In this document: in pieces, positions 24,062 to 32,065 of the stretch
How the letters are laid out: every line of letters starts with the position of its first letter
How positions within the stretch are numbered: the stretch's first letter is position 1
Assembly: GCA_002722175.1 (NCBI GenBank)
Contig: PBKU01000044.1
Span: 1 to 56,616 of the forward strand
Reading direction: 5' to 3'
From: Magnetovibrio sp.
Lineage (GTDB): Bacteria > Pseudomonadota > Alphaproteobacteria > Rhodospirillales > Casp-alpha2
DNA: 56,616 nucleotides
Notes under the pieces: generated by a model
The model's database searches: none
The model's input: the letters and a program-made list of their open reading frames with translations, nothing else
Told to the model about the DNA's origin: nothing
Translations under genes and position numbers: made by a program

Positions 24062-26008
24062 TTACTGAGCCGGTTCAAGTATCTTTGTTTCGTCTTTAAC
24101 GTCCTCTTGATCTATGGCGGCCAAGCTTTCCTCGCGTTGTTCTTCATCAGCTTTTACCAGATGATAGAGAGGTGCTTTTTCCATCGTGTATTGACCGGTC
24201 TTGCGATCACGATGGGATACGGTGAGGACGTGCCAGTTTTTATCGTCTAACTTCATCGCATCGCCGCGATAATAGTAGCCAGGCCAACGAGTTTCCTTGC
24301 GGAAAAGTGTGTGTTGCACGACGCATTCAGATGTACGATGACGGTGCCTTAACTCCCAGGCACGTAAAAGGTCGTGGATATCTTTGGCTGCAAGTTTTTC
24401 AAGGTCTTCTTCCAAAAGTTTGAGTTTTTTAAGGCCAATATGCAGGAGTTTTTCATTGGTCATATAGTTGACTGTCACGCCACCAGCATATTCGTCCATC
24501 AATTTCTGAAGGCGATCTAAGCCTTGTCGTGCAAAAATGTAGTGGGGGTTGACCGTTCCTGCGACAATCTCATTCCTATAGATCTTGTAGCGTTCCATTG
24601 GTTTGAAAACCTGCTCGCGACGTTCGCTAATCTGTTCCTCTGAAACAACTATTCCGTCGGCCTTGGCGTCATCTATGTATTGGCAGGCAGCTTTTGCCGC
24701 GAGTCGGCCCTCGGTGAAGGATCCAGATGAGAAGGCATGTGGTGTGCCACCTACAGCATCACCAGCTCCGAAAAGACCTTCAACGGTCATCATTCGGTTG
24801 TAGCCCCAATAATATTCTGGTGGAGAAAGGTCCGCTGGTCCGGAGCACCATGCCCCCGAACTTGTCGCATGTGAGCCCATTACGTATGGCTCGGAAGTGG
24901 TAAGCTCTGGGTTTTCGTTCTTAGGATCAACATCGGTAGCGGCCCATAGAACGGCCTGACCAACTGTCATGCCCAGAAAGTTCTCCCAGCCAACCTCTTC
25001 CAGGTGTGGATCTTGGAAGGCTTCCATTGTTACCATATGAATTGGTCCACGGCCTGCATTGACCTCTGAGATTAGTGCATGATTCCTTAGACAGGTTGGG
25101 ATTGGGCGATGTGTTTTGTGGGATAGCTCCGGGTCCAAGTATTCTTTGCCTACTATTTCTTGGAGACTGGGCCACCATTTTGATTCATATTCTTCGCCAA
25201 GGCCGTTTTGCGTATAGGTTTTAAGGTGCAGGAAGTAAGCGCCCACCGGACCATAACCGTCTTTGAACCTAGCTAGTACGATCCTATTTTCCATTTGGGT
25301 CATCTTGGCGCCAGCTTCGATCATAAGGCCATAGGCGGAACCTGAAGACCATGGGGCATACCAAGTGCGCCCGGCGCCTTCGCCGACCGATCGTGGCTTA
25401 AAGATATTGGATGCGCCACCTGCACCACATATGACAGTCTTTGACTTGAAGACGTGAAAGTTGCCAGTGCGAACGTTAAAGCCAACAGCACCTGCAATCC
25501 GATTTTCTTTTGCATCATCCATTAGTAGGTGCGTTACGCAAATTCTATTATAAACCTTATCAGCTGATTTTTTGGCGGCTTCTGCAACGATGGGCTTGTA
25601 TGATTCACCATGAATCATGATCTGCCATCGGCCTTCACGTAAATAGGAACCTGTTTTCTCATTCTTCATGAGCGGGAGTCCCCACTCTTCAAATTGGTGC
25701 ACTGTTGAGTCCACATGACGGGCCATATCGAATAAAAGGTCTTCCCGCACCATACCCATCAGGTCAATACGCGCATATTGAACATGGTCCTCTGGGTTGT
25801 TCTCGCCCCAACGTGTTCCCATATAGCAGTTAATGGCGTAGAGTCCCTGAGCAACAGCTCCAGATCGGTCAATGTTTGCTTTTTCAGCTATTACGATTTT
25901 CTTTTTTTTGCCCCAGTACCTAGCTTCAAAAGCAGCTCCCGTACCCCCGAGGCCTGCGCCGACAACCAATATATCAATGTTATCTTCAACAATCGTTTTA
26001 ACAGCCAT
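24062..26008 (-). CDS. aprA: Adenylylsulfate (APS) reductase alpha subunit
   Basis: The 648-aa FAD subunit of dissimilatory APS reductase. In sulfur oxidisers it runs from sulfite plus AMP to APS. The N-terminal Rossmann motif is LVVGAGLGGTGAAFEARYW (residues about 13-31). The flavin/substrate blocks DRSGAVAQGLYAINCYMG, GGASNIFKPRSVGEGAGR and GLFGAGDAVGGTPHAFSSGS match AprA. The ATG overlaps the aprB stop by one base (TAATG), so translation is coupled. Acts in the cytoplasm with AprB and delivers electrons to AprM. Confidence 0.97.
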   Translation of the reverse strand: MAVKTIVEDNIDILVVGAGLGGTGAAFEARYWGKKKKIVIAEKANIDRSGAVAQGLYAINCYMGTRWGENNPEDHVQYARIDLMGMVREDLLFDMARHVDSTVHQFEEWGLPLMKNEKTGSYLREGRWQIMIHGESYKPIVAEAAKKSADKVYNRICVTHLLMDDAKENRIAGAVGFNVRTGNFHVFKSKTVICGAGGASNIFKPRSVGEGAGRTWYAPWSSGSAYGLMIEAGAKMTQMENRIVLARFKDGYGPVGAYFLHLKTYTQNGLGEEYESKWWPSLQEIVGKEYLDPELSHKTHRPIPTCLRNHALISEVNAGRGPIHMVTMEAFQDPHLEEVGWENFLGMTVGQAVLWAATDVDPKNENPELTTSEPYVMGSHATSSGAWCSGPADLSPPEYYWGYNRMMTVEGLFGAGDAVGGTPHAFSSGSFTEGRLAAKAACQYIDDAKADGIVVSEEQISERREQVFKPMERYKIYRNEIVAGTVNPHYIFARQGLDRLQKLMDEYAGGVTVNYMTNEKLLHIGLKKLKLLEEDLEKLAAKDIHDLLRAWELRHRHRTSECVVQHTLFRKETRWPGYYYRGDAMKLDDKNWHVLTVSHRDRKTGQYTMEKAPLYHLVKADEEQREESLAAIDQEDVKDETKILEPAQ

Positions 26009-26487
26009 TAATAATACACCCCCTCTTTGAATGAGAGTTTGTTGGACTTTAGAGTATGAAGGTCACCGTCATCGAACCGGATATATTTTGGTTCGTTAAA
26101 TAGCAACTGACTATTGCGCATTTCTTGGCTAGGCTCTGGTTCGTTTGCAAGTTTTGGAATTGCAGTACCCCAGGGTTTAGTAGTAATGGGGGACAGGAAG
26201 TTTTTTTCTGTCCCGTTACGGAATTTAACTCGCCAGGATATTGTACCCTTTTCCTCTTCCCTCTTAACCCGGACACTGTGCCCCAATGGCGCAAAATCAG
26301 CATACCCGCGAACATCGATCGCATCCTGTGGGCAGGCTTTGACACAGGAATAGCATTCCCAGCACATGTCCGGTTCAATATTGTAGGCGCGGCGATAGGT
26401 AGTATCAATGTGCATAATGTCCGAGGGACAAATATCGACACAGTGTCCGCAGCCGTCACAACGCGTCATATAAACAAATGTTGGCAT
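26008..26487 (-). CDS. aprB: APS reductase beta subunit (two [4Fe-4S] ferredoxin)
   Basis: The 159-aa electron-transfer subunit. Two cluster motifs are present: CDGCGHCVDICPSDIMHID (about residues 10-28) and CWECYSCVKACPQDAIDVRG (about 42-61). The C-terminal tail after residue 100 is the segment that wraps AprA in known structures. It lies between aprM (61-base gap) and aprA (1-base overlap). Confidence 0.96.
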   Translation of the reverse strand: MPTFVYMTRCDGCGHCVDICPSDIMHIDTTYRRAYNIEPDMCWECYSCVKACPQDAIDVRGYADFAPLGHSVRVKREEEKGTISWRVKFRNGTEKNFLSPITTKPWGTAIPKLANEPEPSQEMRNSQLLFNEPKYIRFDDGDLHTLKSNKLSFKEGVYY

Positions 26488-26548
26488 ATTATTTCTTTCC
26501 CATACACGTTATTTATTTCTTTTAATAAGCTTTCCCGCATAAATAGAT

Positions 26549-27388
26549 TTAATAGTGGCTAGGTTTCTCGCGTTTGATACCAAGCCCCATGTTTAATGGT
26601 GCATCCTTTAGCAGGCTCATGGAATGTCGATCTCGGTCTTCTGGATTACGTCTATCGGCGGGTTTAGGCAGATTATTACGTGAGCCGTTAGCAACGGAGA
26701 GCTTTTTCTCAAACGCCGCTGCCGGTTTGAAGAACATATGCGAGAACTTTGACCAAGGCACCGAACCAAATAATACCGTCGTAGCTACGAGGTAGAGGCC
26801 TAGAAATATCAAGGTCCAGTTGCTCTCGACCGACTGGGCATAAGCCCAAATTAGTGCAAATGTACTGCTAGCTAACAAGGATAAAATGAAAAGGTCTGCA
26901 CGTACCAATTGAAGAGGGGAGTGACCCTCGGCATTGACATCAACACGGATGAAGAACCAGAACCAATAACCGCCAACACACACCATTAGAGCCCCTATAC
27001 ACCAGAGTTGTGGCCAAATAACAGGGGTTGCCGAGGCAGGCGTTGGGTAGAATATAACCATCATGAACGTAGCAACCACGTTAAGAACAAAACCATACAT
27101 ACCAAGAAGATGAGCAATACGGCGCTTTTGGTTGCAAAATTCAGAAGAGGTAAGCACATCAGAAGCAATTGTGTGCGCAACTATGGTAGCCTTAGCTCTT
27201 AAGTTTACCTGTGACCCCTGGTCTTTTGATTTGCGCAAATTCGTAAAAAAGTATTTTGCGCTACCCTTGTGGATAACGTCATAAAGAGTTCCTCCCACGA
27301 CACATAGTATCATGATTATCAAATAAGACTGCATTACAACCGGAGGTATAGACGCTGAAAGCTCTGCAAACGGATTGCTATTGAACAT
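26549..27388 (-). CDS. aprM: APS reductase membrane anchor AprM
   Basis: A 279-aa membrane protein first in the aprMBA operon. Hydrophobic segments occur near residues 15-35, 90-115, 125-150, 160-180 and 185-205, and the C-terminal 60 residues are hydrophilic. AprM links AprBA to the quinone pool in sulfur-oxidising proteobacteria that lack QmoABC, and none of qmoABC is seen here. The order aprM-aprB-aprA is that of this type. The region before it holds a perfect AATTGCAATT palindrome (27471-27480). Confidence 0.88.
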   Translation of the reverse strand: MFNSNPFAELSASIPPVVMQSYLIIMILCVVGGTLYDVIHKGSAKYFFTNLRKSKDQGSQVNLRAKATIVAHTIASDVLTSSEFCNQKRRIAHLLGMYGFVLNVVATFMMVIFYPTPASATPVIWPQLWCIGALMVCVGGYWFWFFIRVDVNAEGHSPLQLVRADLFILSLLASSTFALIWAYAQSVESNWTLIFLGLYLVATTVLFGSVPWSKFSHMFFKPAAAFEKKLSVANGSRNNLPKPADRRNPEDRDRHSMSLLKDAPLNMGLGIKREKPSHY

Positions 27389-27571
27389 TAAAAATCCTAA
27401 ACAATATAATAAACTGAGTGACTAAAAAAAACCCATTTAACACATCATGTAATCTAATATGTTAATTATAAATTGCAATTACATTGTCAATAGAAATTTT
27501 TCTAAGAGAAAAAAATATAAGTCCAAATTACCCGGTTATGGTTTAACAAGAACAATTTGATGCCTTTTAAT

Positions 27572-28345
27572 TTATACTAGCAATCTTGTATGGCTAACAA
27601 AATTTGAAGAGGGATTAAATTCATGGATTTGATATACAGGCACTCCTTCCATTCTTTCAGGATATTTTCCGAGGCGCAAGTCTGACGCGATTGACGGTAC
27701 AGTGCTAAATTCTATTTTTCCGACCTTTTCTAAATATGCTCTATGGCTATGCCCGCAGAATACTCTAATCACTTGTTTATGTTTTAAAATCATGGAAACA
27801 AATTCATCGCCCGCTTCTTTTGTGATAAATTCTACCCTGTTTGTTTCGCCAGTTTCTATAGGGATAGGTGGGTGGTGCATAAAAATTGCAGTCGGTTTTT
27901 CGGGAAAAGAAGATAACAGTCGGTCCAATGTTGAGAGATGTTCAGGGCAAAAATAGCCCTTATTGCTTCCTGGTGATATGCTGTCAACGCCGATTAGGCG
28001 AACCTCGAAATTATTAATCGCATAGATAATTGGCTCACTCCTGTTTCCCGTGATATAGTTGCTGCAAGAAAACACTTGGCGGATATTTGATCGGGAGTCC
28101 CGGTTCCCTGGGACAACAAAAACTGGTGTTTCAAGGATCTTAAGTAGTTCCAAGGCAACTTGATATTCTTTTCTATCTGCTGTGTGAGCGATATCCCCGG
28201 TGTGTATCACAACATCAGGTTTAGCGGGCAAATTTTTTATATCTAGTATGCACCTTTTTAAGTCTGAGATCCTTTGTTCTGCTGCACTTTGTGACTCAGT
28301 CTTTGATTCTAGGATATGTGTGTCTGTTAGTTGTGCTATTATCAT
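27572..28345 (-). CDS. CpdA-like metallophosphoesterase
   Basis: A 257-aa calcineurin-like phosphoesterase. Metal motifs in order are LTDTH, IHTGDIAHTAD, VVPGNRDSR, FMHHPPIP and FCGHSHRAY, matching class III cyclic-nucleotide phosphodiesterases (CpdA). It lies 22 bases downstream of sat on the same strand and is likely cotranscribed. This suggests a nucleotide linked to sulfate activation as substrate (for example PAP or cAMP), which is inference. Confidence 0.85.
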   Translation of the reverse strand: MIIAQLTDTHILESKTESQSAAEQRISDLKRCILDIKNLPAKPDVVIHTGDIAHTADRKEYQVALELLKILETPVFVVPGNRDSRSNIRQVFSCSNYITGNRSEPIIYAINNFEVRLIGVDSISPGSNKGYFCPEHLSTLDRLLSSFPEKPTAIFMHHPPIPIETGETNRVEFITKEAGDEFVSMILKHKQVIRVFCGHSHRAYLEKVGKIEFSTVPSIASDLRLGKYPERMEGVPVYQIHEFNPSSNFVSHTRLLV

Positions 28346-28367
28346 ATTAGTTGGCAGGGATTAGATT

Positions 28368-29540
28368 CTATTTTGAACTTTTGTAGTAAGACCTAAGGAC
28401 TTCAATTACTTCTGGGCGAGAAAACTCTGGTGGAATAGGACTTCCTTTTGATAGCATTTCACGCTGTTTGGTCCCAGAAATATTTATTCGATCTTCATCA
28501 TTATGAGGACAGGTTTTATCGGTGGCCATACCGTAGCATTTTGTACAGTAAAAAGTCATATCAATCTTAAGCGGTTGTGTTAATAACGCGCCTTGCCAAA
28601 GCCGGTCAAAAATATTCTGAGCATCAAACGGACCATAATAATTACCGACCCCAGCATGATCCCGACCAACGATTAGGTGAGAACAACCAAAGTTTTGTCG
28701 AATCAGAGCATGGAAGAGTGCCTCCCGTGGCCCTGCATAACGCATTTCAATTGGGTAACCCGCCTGAATTACAGTGTTAGGTTTAAAATAATGATCAATC
28801 ATTGTCTGGATCGCCTTTGTTCGAACGCGCGCCGGAATGTCACCGGGCTTTAGCTTCCCCAAGACTTGGTGAATAAATACACCGTCAGTGACTTCAGCCG
28901 CAATTTTTACCAGATGTTCATGGCTCCGATGCATCGGGTTTCGTGTTTGAAATGCTGCAACTTTTGACCAATTATTTTGATCGAATATTTGTCGTGCTTG
29001 ATTGGGCCGCAAATAAAGATCAGAAAACTCATCTGGCATTGAGCCTTCATCAATCACTTGAATGGGGCCCCCTAGGTTTATGTCTCCTTGGTGCATCACT
29101 TTCTCGACTCCGGGATGGTCCAGGTCTGTTGTAAGAAAAATCTGGTTGCACTCTAGATCTTTATCGGGCCGGTACTTTTCGATTACAGTCATGATTGCAT
29201 GTACCAAGTGAGTTTCGCGATTGACAAGCGCTATTTGTTCCCCTGTTTGAATGGAGTTTGCTAGGTCTGTGTTAGTTGACAATGTTATTGGTATTGGCCA
29301 AAAAATCCCATTTGAGAGTTTCATGTTCCTGCATGACCCATCCCAATCGGCTTCGCACATAAAGCCATTGAGCGGGGTATATGCCCCCATGGATAACATT
29401 AAGACATCAGAGAGCTCACGGCTAGACATCGGAACTTTGGCCATATTTTCTGCTTTTTCTGCCAATTCGGGGCGATCGCTTTTATTAGCAATCAAGGATT
29501 TTAGCGGCCCACCACCATGTGGTACTACAAGTTTCGACAT
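28368..29540 (-). CDS. sat: ATP sulfurylase (homo-oligomeric Sat)
   Basis: Converts APS plus pyrophosphate to ATP and sulfate in the oxidative direction. The 390-aa protein carries the nucleotide-binding blocks FQTRNPMHRSHEHL (HxxH-type motif MHRSHE) and GRDHAGVGNYYGPFDAQNIF. A C-terminal zinc-ribbon-like YCTKCYGMATDKTCPH is typical of dissimilatory Sat. AGGAGAAATC precedes the ATG. The kinase domain of bifunctional fungal or CysN types is absent. With aprMBA it forms the sulfite-to-sulfate branch. Confidence 0.96.
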   Translation of the reverse strand: MSKLVVPHGGGPLKSLIANKSDRPELAEKAENMAKVPMSSRELSDVLMLSMGAYTPLNGFMCEADWDGSCRNMKLSNGIFWPIPITLSTNTDLANSIQTGEQIALVNRETHLVHAIMTVIEKYRPDKDLECNQIFLTTDLDHPGVEKVMHQGDINLGGPIQVIDEGSMPDEFSDLYLRPNQARQIFDQNNWSKVAAFQTRNPMHRSHEHLVKIAAEVTDGVFIHQVLGKLKPGDIPARVRTKAIQTMIDHYFKPNTVIQAGYPIEMRYAGPREALFHALIRQNFGCSHLIVGRDHAGVGNYYGPFDAQNIFDRLWQGALLTQPLKIDMTFYCTKCYGMATDKTCPHNDEDRINISGTKQREMLSKGSPIPPEFSRPEVIEVLRSYYKSSK

Positions 29541-29758
29541 GATTTCTCCTTTTTTATTGGAAGCACATATGCGATTTCTTTAGCCGGTTGGGTTTCTAAT
29601 AGTACCAGAGAAAGAGTTCTTTGAAGTTAGTTCTTTCCTCAATAAGATTTGGCAGTAGCTTTAATATATAATCAACTTGGATTAGATGTTTTCTTGCGGT
29701 CAAGTTTATTTTAATAGTATTGCAATTTTTTGCGTTATGCTCCACTAAGTGACTGTGC

Positions 29759-29775
29759 TAATACAATTTGTATTA
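29759..29775. promoter_or_regulatory. Perfect 7-3-7 inverted repeat before the cytochrome gene
   Basis: TAATACA-ATT-TGTATTA, 22 bases before the cytochrome start. The half-site TGTATTA recurs at 31516-31522 upstream of fccB and the ArsR gene. A sulfide-responsive repressor is the likely ligand (inference). Confidence 0.45.
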
Positions 29776-29797
29776 AAGGTAAGGGTGAAATTATTCA

Positions 29798-30130
29798 ATG
29801 ATAATAAATTTTAAAAGACTTTTTATATTAATCCTGGCGGCAAACATCTACCCTACCTCAGATTCATGCGCTGATTCAGTTGTTAAAGGGGATATTGCAT
29901 ATGGGGAATATTTGTCCTCTGAATGTGTTACCTGCCACCGGCAAAGTGGAAATTCCCAGGGAATACCGTCTATTACAGGTTGGGAACCCAATGATTTTGT
30001 TGATGTGATTAATATGTACAAAAGTAAGGAACGCGCTAATCCGGTAATGCAATTAGTTGCTAGTCGCTTAACAGATGAACAGATAGCGTCATTAGCTGTC
30101 TATTTTGCAAAAATTCCAGCGGGTAAATAA
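29798..30130 (+). CDS. Periplasmic monohaem cytochrome c (SoxE/FccA-like)
   Basis: A 110-aa class I cytochrome. The signal peptide covers about residues 1-25 (FKRLFILILAANIY). The haem motif is C43-V-T-C46-H47, and the distal Met probably lies in NPVMQLVA. It is convergent with the flavocytochrome c sulfide dehydrogenase flavoprotein gene, with a shared hairpin between. It is the obvious electron acceptor for that subunit, like SoxE or a one-haem FccA. Direct pairing is inferred from position. Confidence 0.85.
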   Translation: MIINFKRLFILILAANIYPTSDSCADSVVKGDIAYGEYLSSECVTCHRQSGNSQGIPSITGWEPNDFVDVINMYKSKERANPVMQLVASRLTDEQIASLAVYFAKIPAGK

Positions 30131-30158
30131 GAAAGCCGGCTTTTTCAAGCCAGCTTTC
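30131..30158. terminator. Bidirectional hairpin between cytochrome and fccB
   Basis: GAAAGCCGGC and GCCAGCTTTC pair at nine of ten positions around a short T-rich loop, with CACCTTTTT following on the plus strand. It lies between the two convergent stops. Confidence 0.7.
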
Positions 30159-30180
30159 ACCTTTTTGTTGTGCACTTATC

Positions 30181-31446
30181 TTACGAAAACATATCCGATG
30201 TAATTCCAGCATACCATCCAAGAGACTCTTCAAAAGTAGTTTTCCGGAGATCTGCCGATTCACCTTTTTTTGAAATAAATTTGTTGGCTATTTCAATTTT
30301 TTCCGCACCGGCGGTATAATTAGCACCAACTTTTATACCGTCGTTTGTTGCGACAAGGCTCCAGCATGTGTTGGAAAAGCGTGGCTCAAAAACACGTGAG
30401 CCAGTTAACGCTCCTCGTATAGCATTGGCGGCCACCTTAGCCTGGCTGTTTGCTGAAAAGCCAGATTTTGGCATTTTACTAGCTACTGAAGCGTCGCCGA
30501 GGACGTAAATATTTGGATCCGCTTTAGATGCCATGCTAGATGGAACAATTGGGCACCAGTCACCATCACTAACCCCGGCATGCATCGCGATTGCTCCAGC
30601 TTTTTGAGCTGGGATAACACAAGCTGCATCAGCTTTAAAGGTGTCTAAATCAGTGACAATTTCCATTTTTCCGGCATTGACATTTTTTATGCCCCCGTGT
30701 GTGCCTTTATCAATCCAGTCAATCATTCCAGGATAGTGTTCTTCCCAGCCTTCCATGAACAGTCCTTGTTTCGAGAATTTTGGTTTAGGGTCTAGAATGA
30801 TAATTTTAGCTGTTGGGTTTTTTTGCTTCAGTATGTGGGCTATCATCGAGACGCGCTCGTAGGGTCCAGGTGGACAGCGATACGGATTTGTTGGAGGAAC
30901 CATCACAAAAGTTCCGCCTTTTTTCATATTGTGTACTTGACGCTTAAGAAGTTGAACTTGCGTTCCTGACTTCCACGCATGCGGCATTTTAGATTGGTCG
31001 CTAGCCGAGTATCCTGGAACACTTTCATATTTTAGGTCAATGCCCGGTGACAAGACCAACCGATCGTATGAAACGGTTGAGCCTGAACCAAGTTGCACTT
31101 TCTTATTGGAATTATCGACAGCAGTTGCCCAATCGTGAATCACATTAACGCCGTGGTTAACTGCTAGGCCGTAATAATTATGACCAATGGACCCATAATT
31201 TCTAAACCCACCGAGATAAAGATTAGAAAAAAAGCATGTATAATAACGTTTAGATGCCTCTATTAATGTGACGTTAAGGCCGCCTTTTGAGTCCTTTGCT
31301 AAATAGCGAGCGGCAGTTGCCCCTCCTGCTCCGCCGCCTATAACAACTACTTTTGGCACTGCACCAAGTGCAATAGATGGAACCGCAAGCCCTGCAAGGC
31401 CTGCAGCTACTCTCTTATTAAATTGGCGTCTTGAAACTTTTTTCAC
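30181..31446 (-). CDS. fccB: Flavocytochrome c sulfide dehydrogenase, flavoprotein subunit (FccB/SoxF)
   Basis: Periplasmic oxidation of sulfide to sulfur or polysulfide, with electrons to cytochrome c. A Tat-type signal (SRRQFNKRVAAGLAGLA) starts the 421-aa protein. The FAD fold begins KVVVIGGGAGGATAARYLA (about residues 32-50). Cys71 in YYTCFFSN is the expected covalent flavin site, equivalent to Cys42 of mature Allochromatium FccB. YRCPPGPYER holds a likely redox-active Cys. GDASVASKMPKSGFSAN is the second flavin-binding block. It is divergent from an SqrR-type repressor. Confidence 0.93.
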   Translation of the reverse strand: MKKVSRRQFNKRVAAGLAGLAVPSIALGAVPKVVVIGGGAGGATAARYLAKDSKGGLNVTLIEASKRYYTCFFSNLYLGGFRNYGSIGHNYYGLAVNHGVNVIHDWATAVDNSNKKVQLGSGSTVSYDRLVLSPGIDLKYESVPGYSASDQSKMPHAWKSGTQVQLLKRQVHNMKKGGTFVMVPPTNPYRCPPGPYERVSMIAHILKQKNPTAKIIILDPKPKFSKQGLFMEGWEEHYPGMIDWIDKGTHGGIKNVNAGKMEIVTDLDTFKADAACVIPAQKAGAIAMHAGVSDGDWCPIVPSSMASKADPNIYVLGDASVASKMPKSGFSANSQAKVAANAIRGALTGSRVFEPRFSNTCWSLVATNDGIKVGANYTAGAEKIEIANKFISKKGESADLRKTTFEESLGWYAGITSDMFS

Positions 31447-31515
31447 GTTTCCCTCCCAAATAAAAGAAACTCTTTTCAGAATAGTTAAGATGAGCTGAAC
31501 AAAGCTAAGGTCATC

Positions 31516-31612
31516 TGTATTAGTATTAAGACTTATTATTACATAATAGTGAGAACTGGTTATTAATAATAAATTTTTGAGTATATTAAAATACTAAAGT
31601 TAAAAGTAGTAT
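31516..31612. promoter_or_regulatory. Cluster of inverted repeats between fccB and the ArsR gene
   Basis: Elements in order are half-site TGTATTA (31516-31522), TATTAT-TAC-ATAATA (31534-31548, perfect), AGTAT-N6-ATACT (31580-31595) and ATACTA-N10-TAGTAT (31591-31612). The stretch is AT-rich and lies between the divergent starts. It is the natural place for autoregulation by the ArsR protein. Which dyad is the operator cannot be told by eye. Confidence 0.5.
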
Positions 31613-31707
31613 ATTTTTTCCCGAAATACGCGTAAACTTCTTTCACCTTGGCCCAGTTAGGGTTAGCCTTTTTGGGATCGGCAGAGTAGCGAGGGCAAGA
31701 AAAGACT

Positions 31708-32040
31708 ATGGTTACAGACATGAGGGGAGGAGCTCGCAAGGCGAGCGTTCTCTTAAAGTCTCTGGCGAATGAAAACCGATTGAAGATTCTTTGTGCCTTG
31801 GTTGACGGTCAGAAAAACGTAGGCGAGCTTGAATCAATTTTACGGGTGCGCCAACCGACCCTTTCACAGCAGTTAGCTAGATTAAGAAGTGATAAGTTGG
31901 TTTCTACTCGACGCGCATCGAAGCAAATTTATTATCGTATTTCGAGTGATGAAGCACTTGAAGTAGTAGGTCTATTGCATGATCTGTTCTGTAACGATGC
32001 CACTAAAGCCGAGACGCCATTTCATGTGGCTGCCGAATAG
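31708..32040 (+). CDS. ArsR/SmtB repressor of the SqrR/BigR/YgaV type (sulfide or persulfide sensor)
   Basis: A 110-aa winged-helix repressor. LLKSLANENRLKILC is the first-helix signature, QPTLSQQLARLRSDKLVSTR the recognition helix, and QIYYRI the wing. Cys29 and Cys95 are 66 residues apart and sit in ILCAL and LFCND. This is the spacing of the two sensor cysteines (C41 and C107) of SqrR-type reactive-sulfur regulators; no metal-binding CxC is seen. It is divergent from fccB, and flanking dyads fit a sulfide-induced control of fccB and possibly the cytochrome. Confidence 0.87.
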   Translation: MVTDMRGGARKASVLLKSLANENRLKILCALVDGQKNVGELESILRVRQPTLSQQLARLRSDKLVSTRRASKQIYYRISSDEALEVVGLLHDLFCNDATKAETPFHVAAE

Positions 32041-32065
32041 CTATGTTGTTCTTATACAGGTTCAA

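Noticed and set aside
26125-26562. 145-codon open frame on the plus strand over aprB
   Set aside because: Antisense shadow of a clearly conserved ferredoxin gene; no independent motif.
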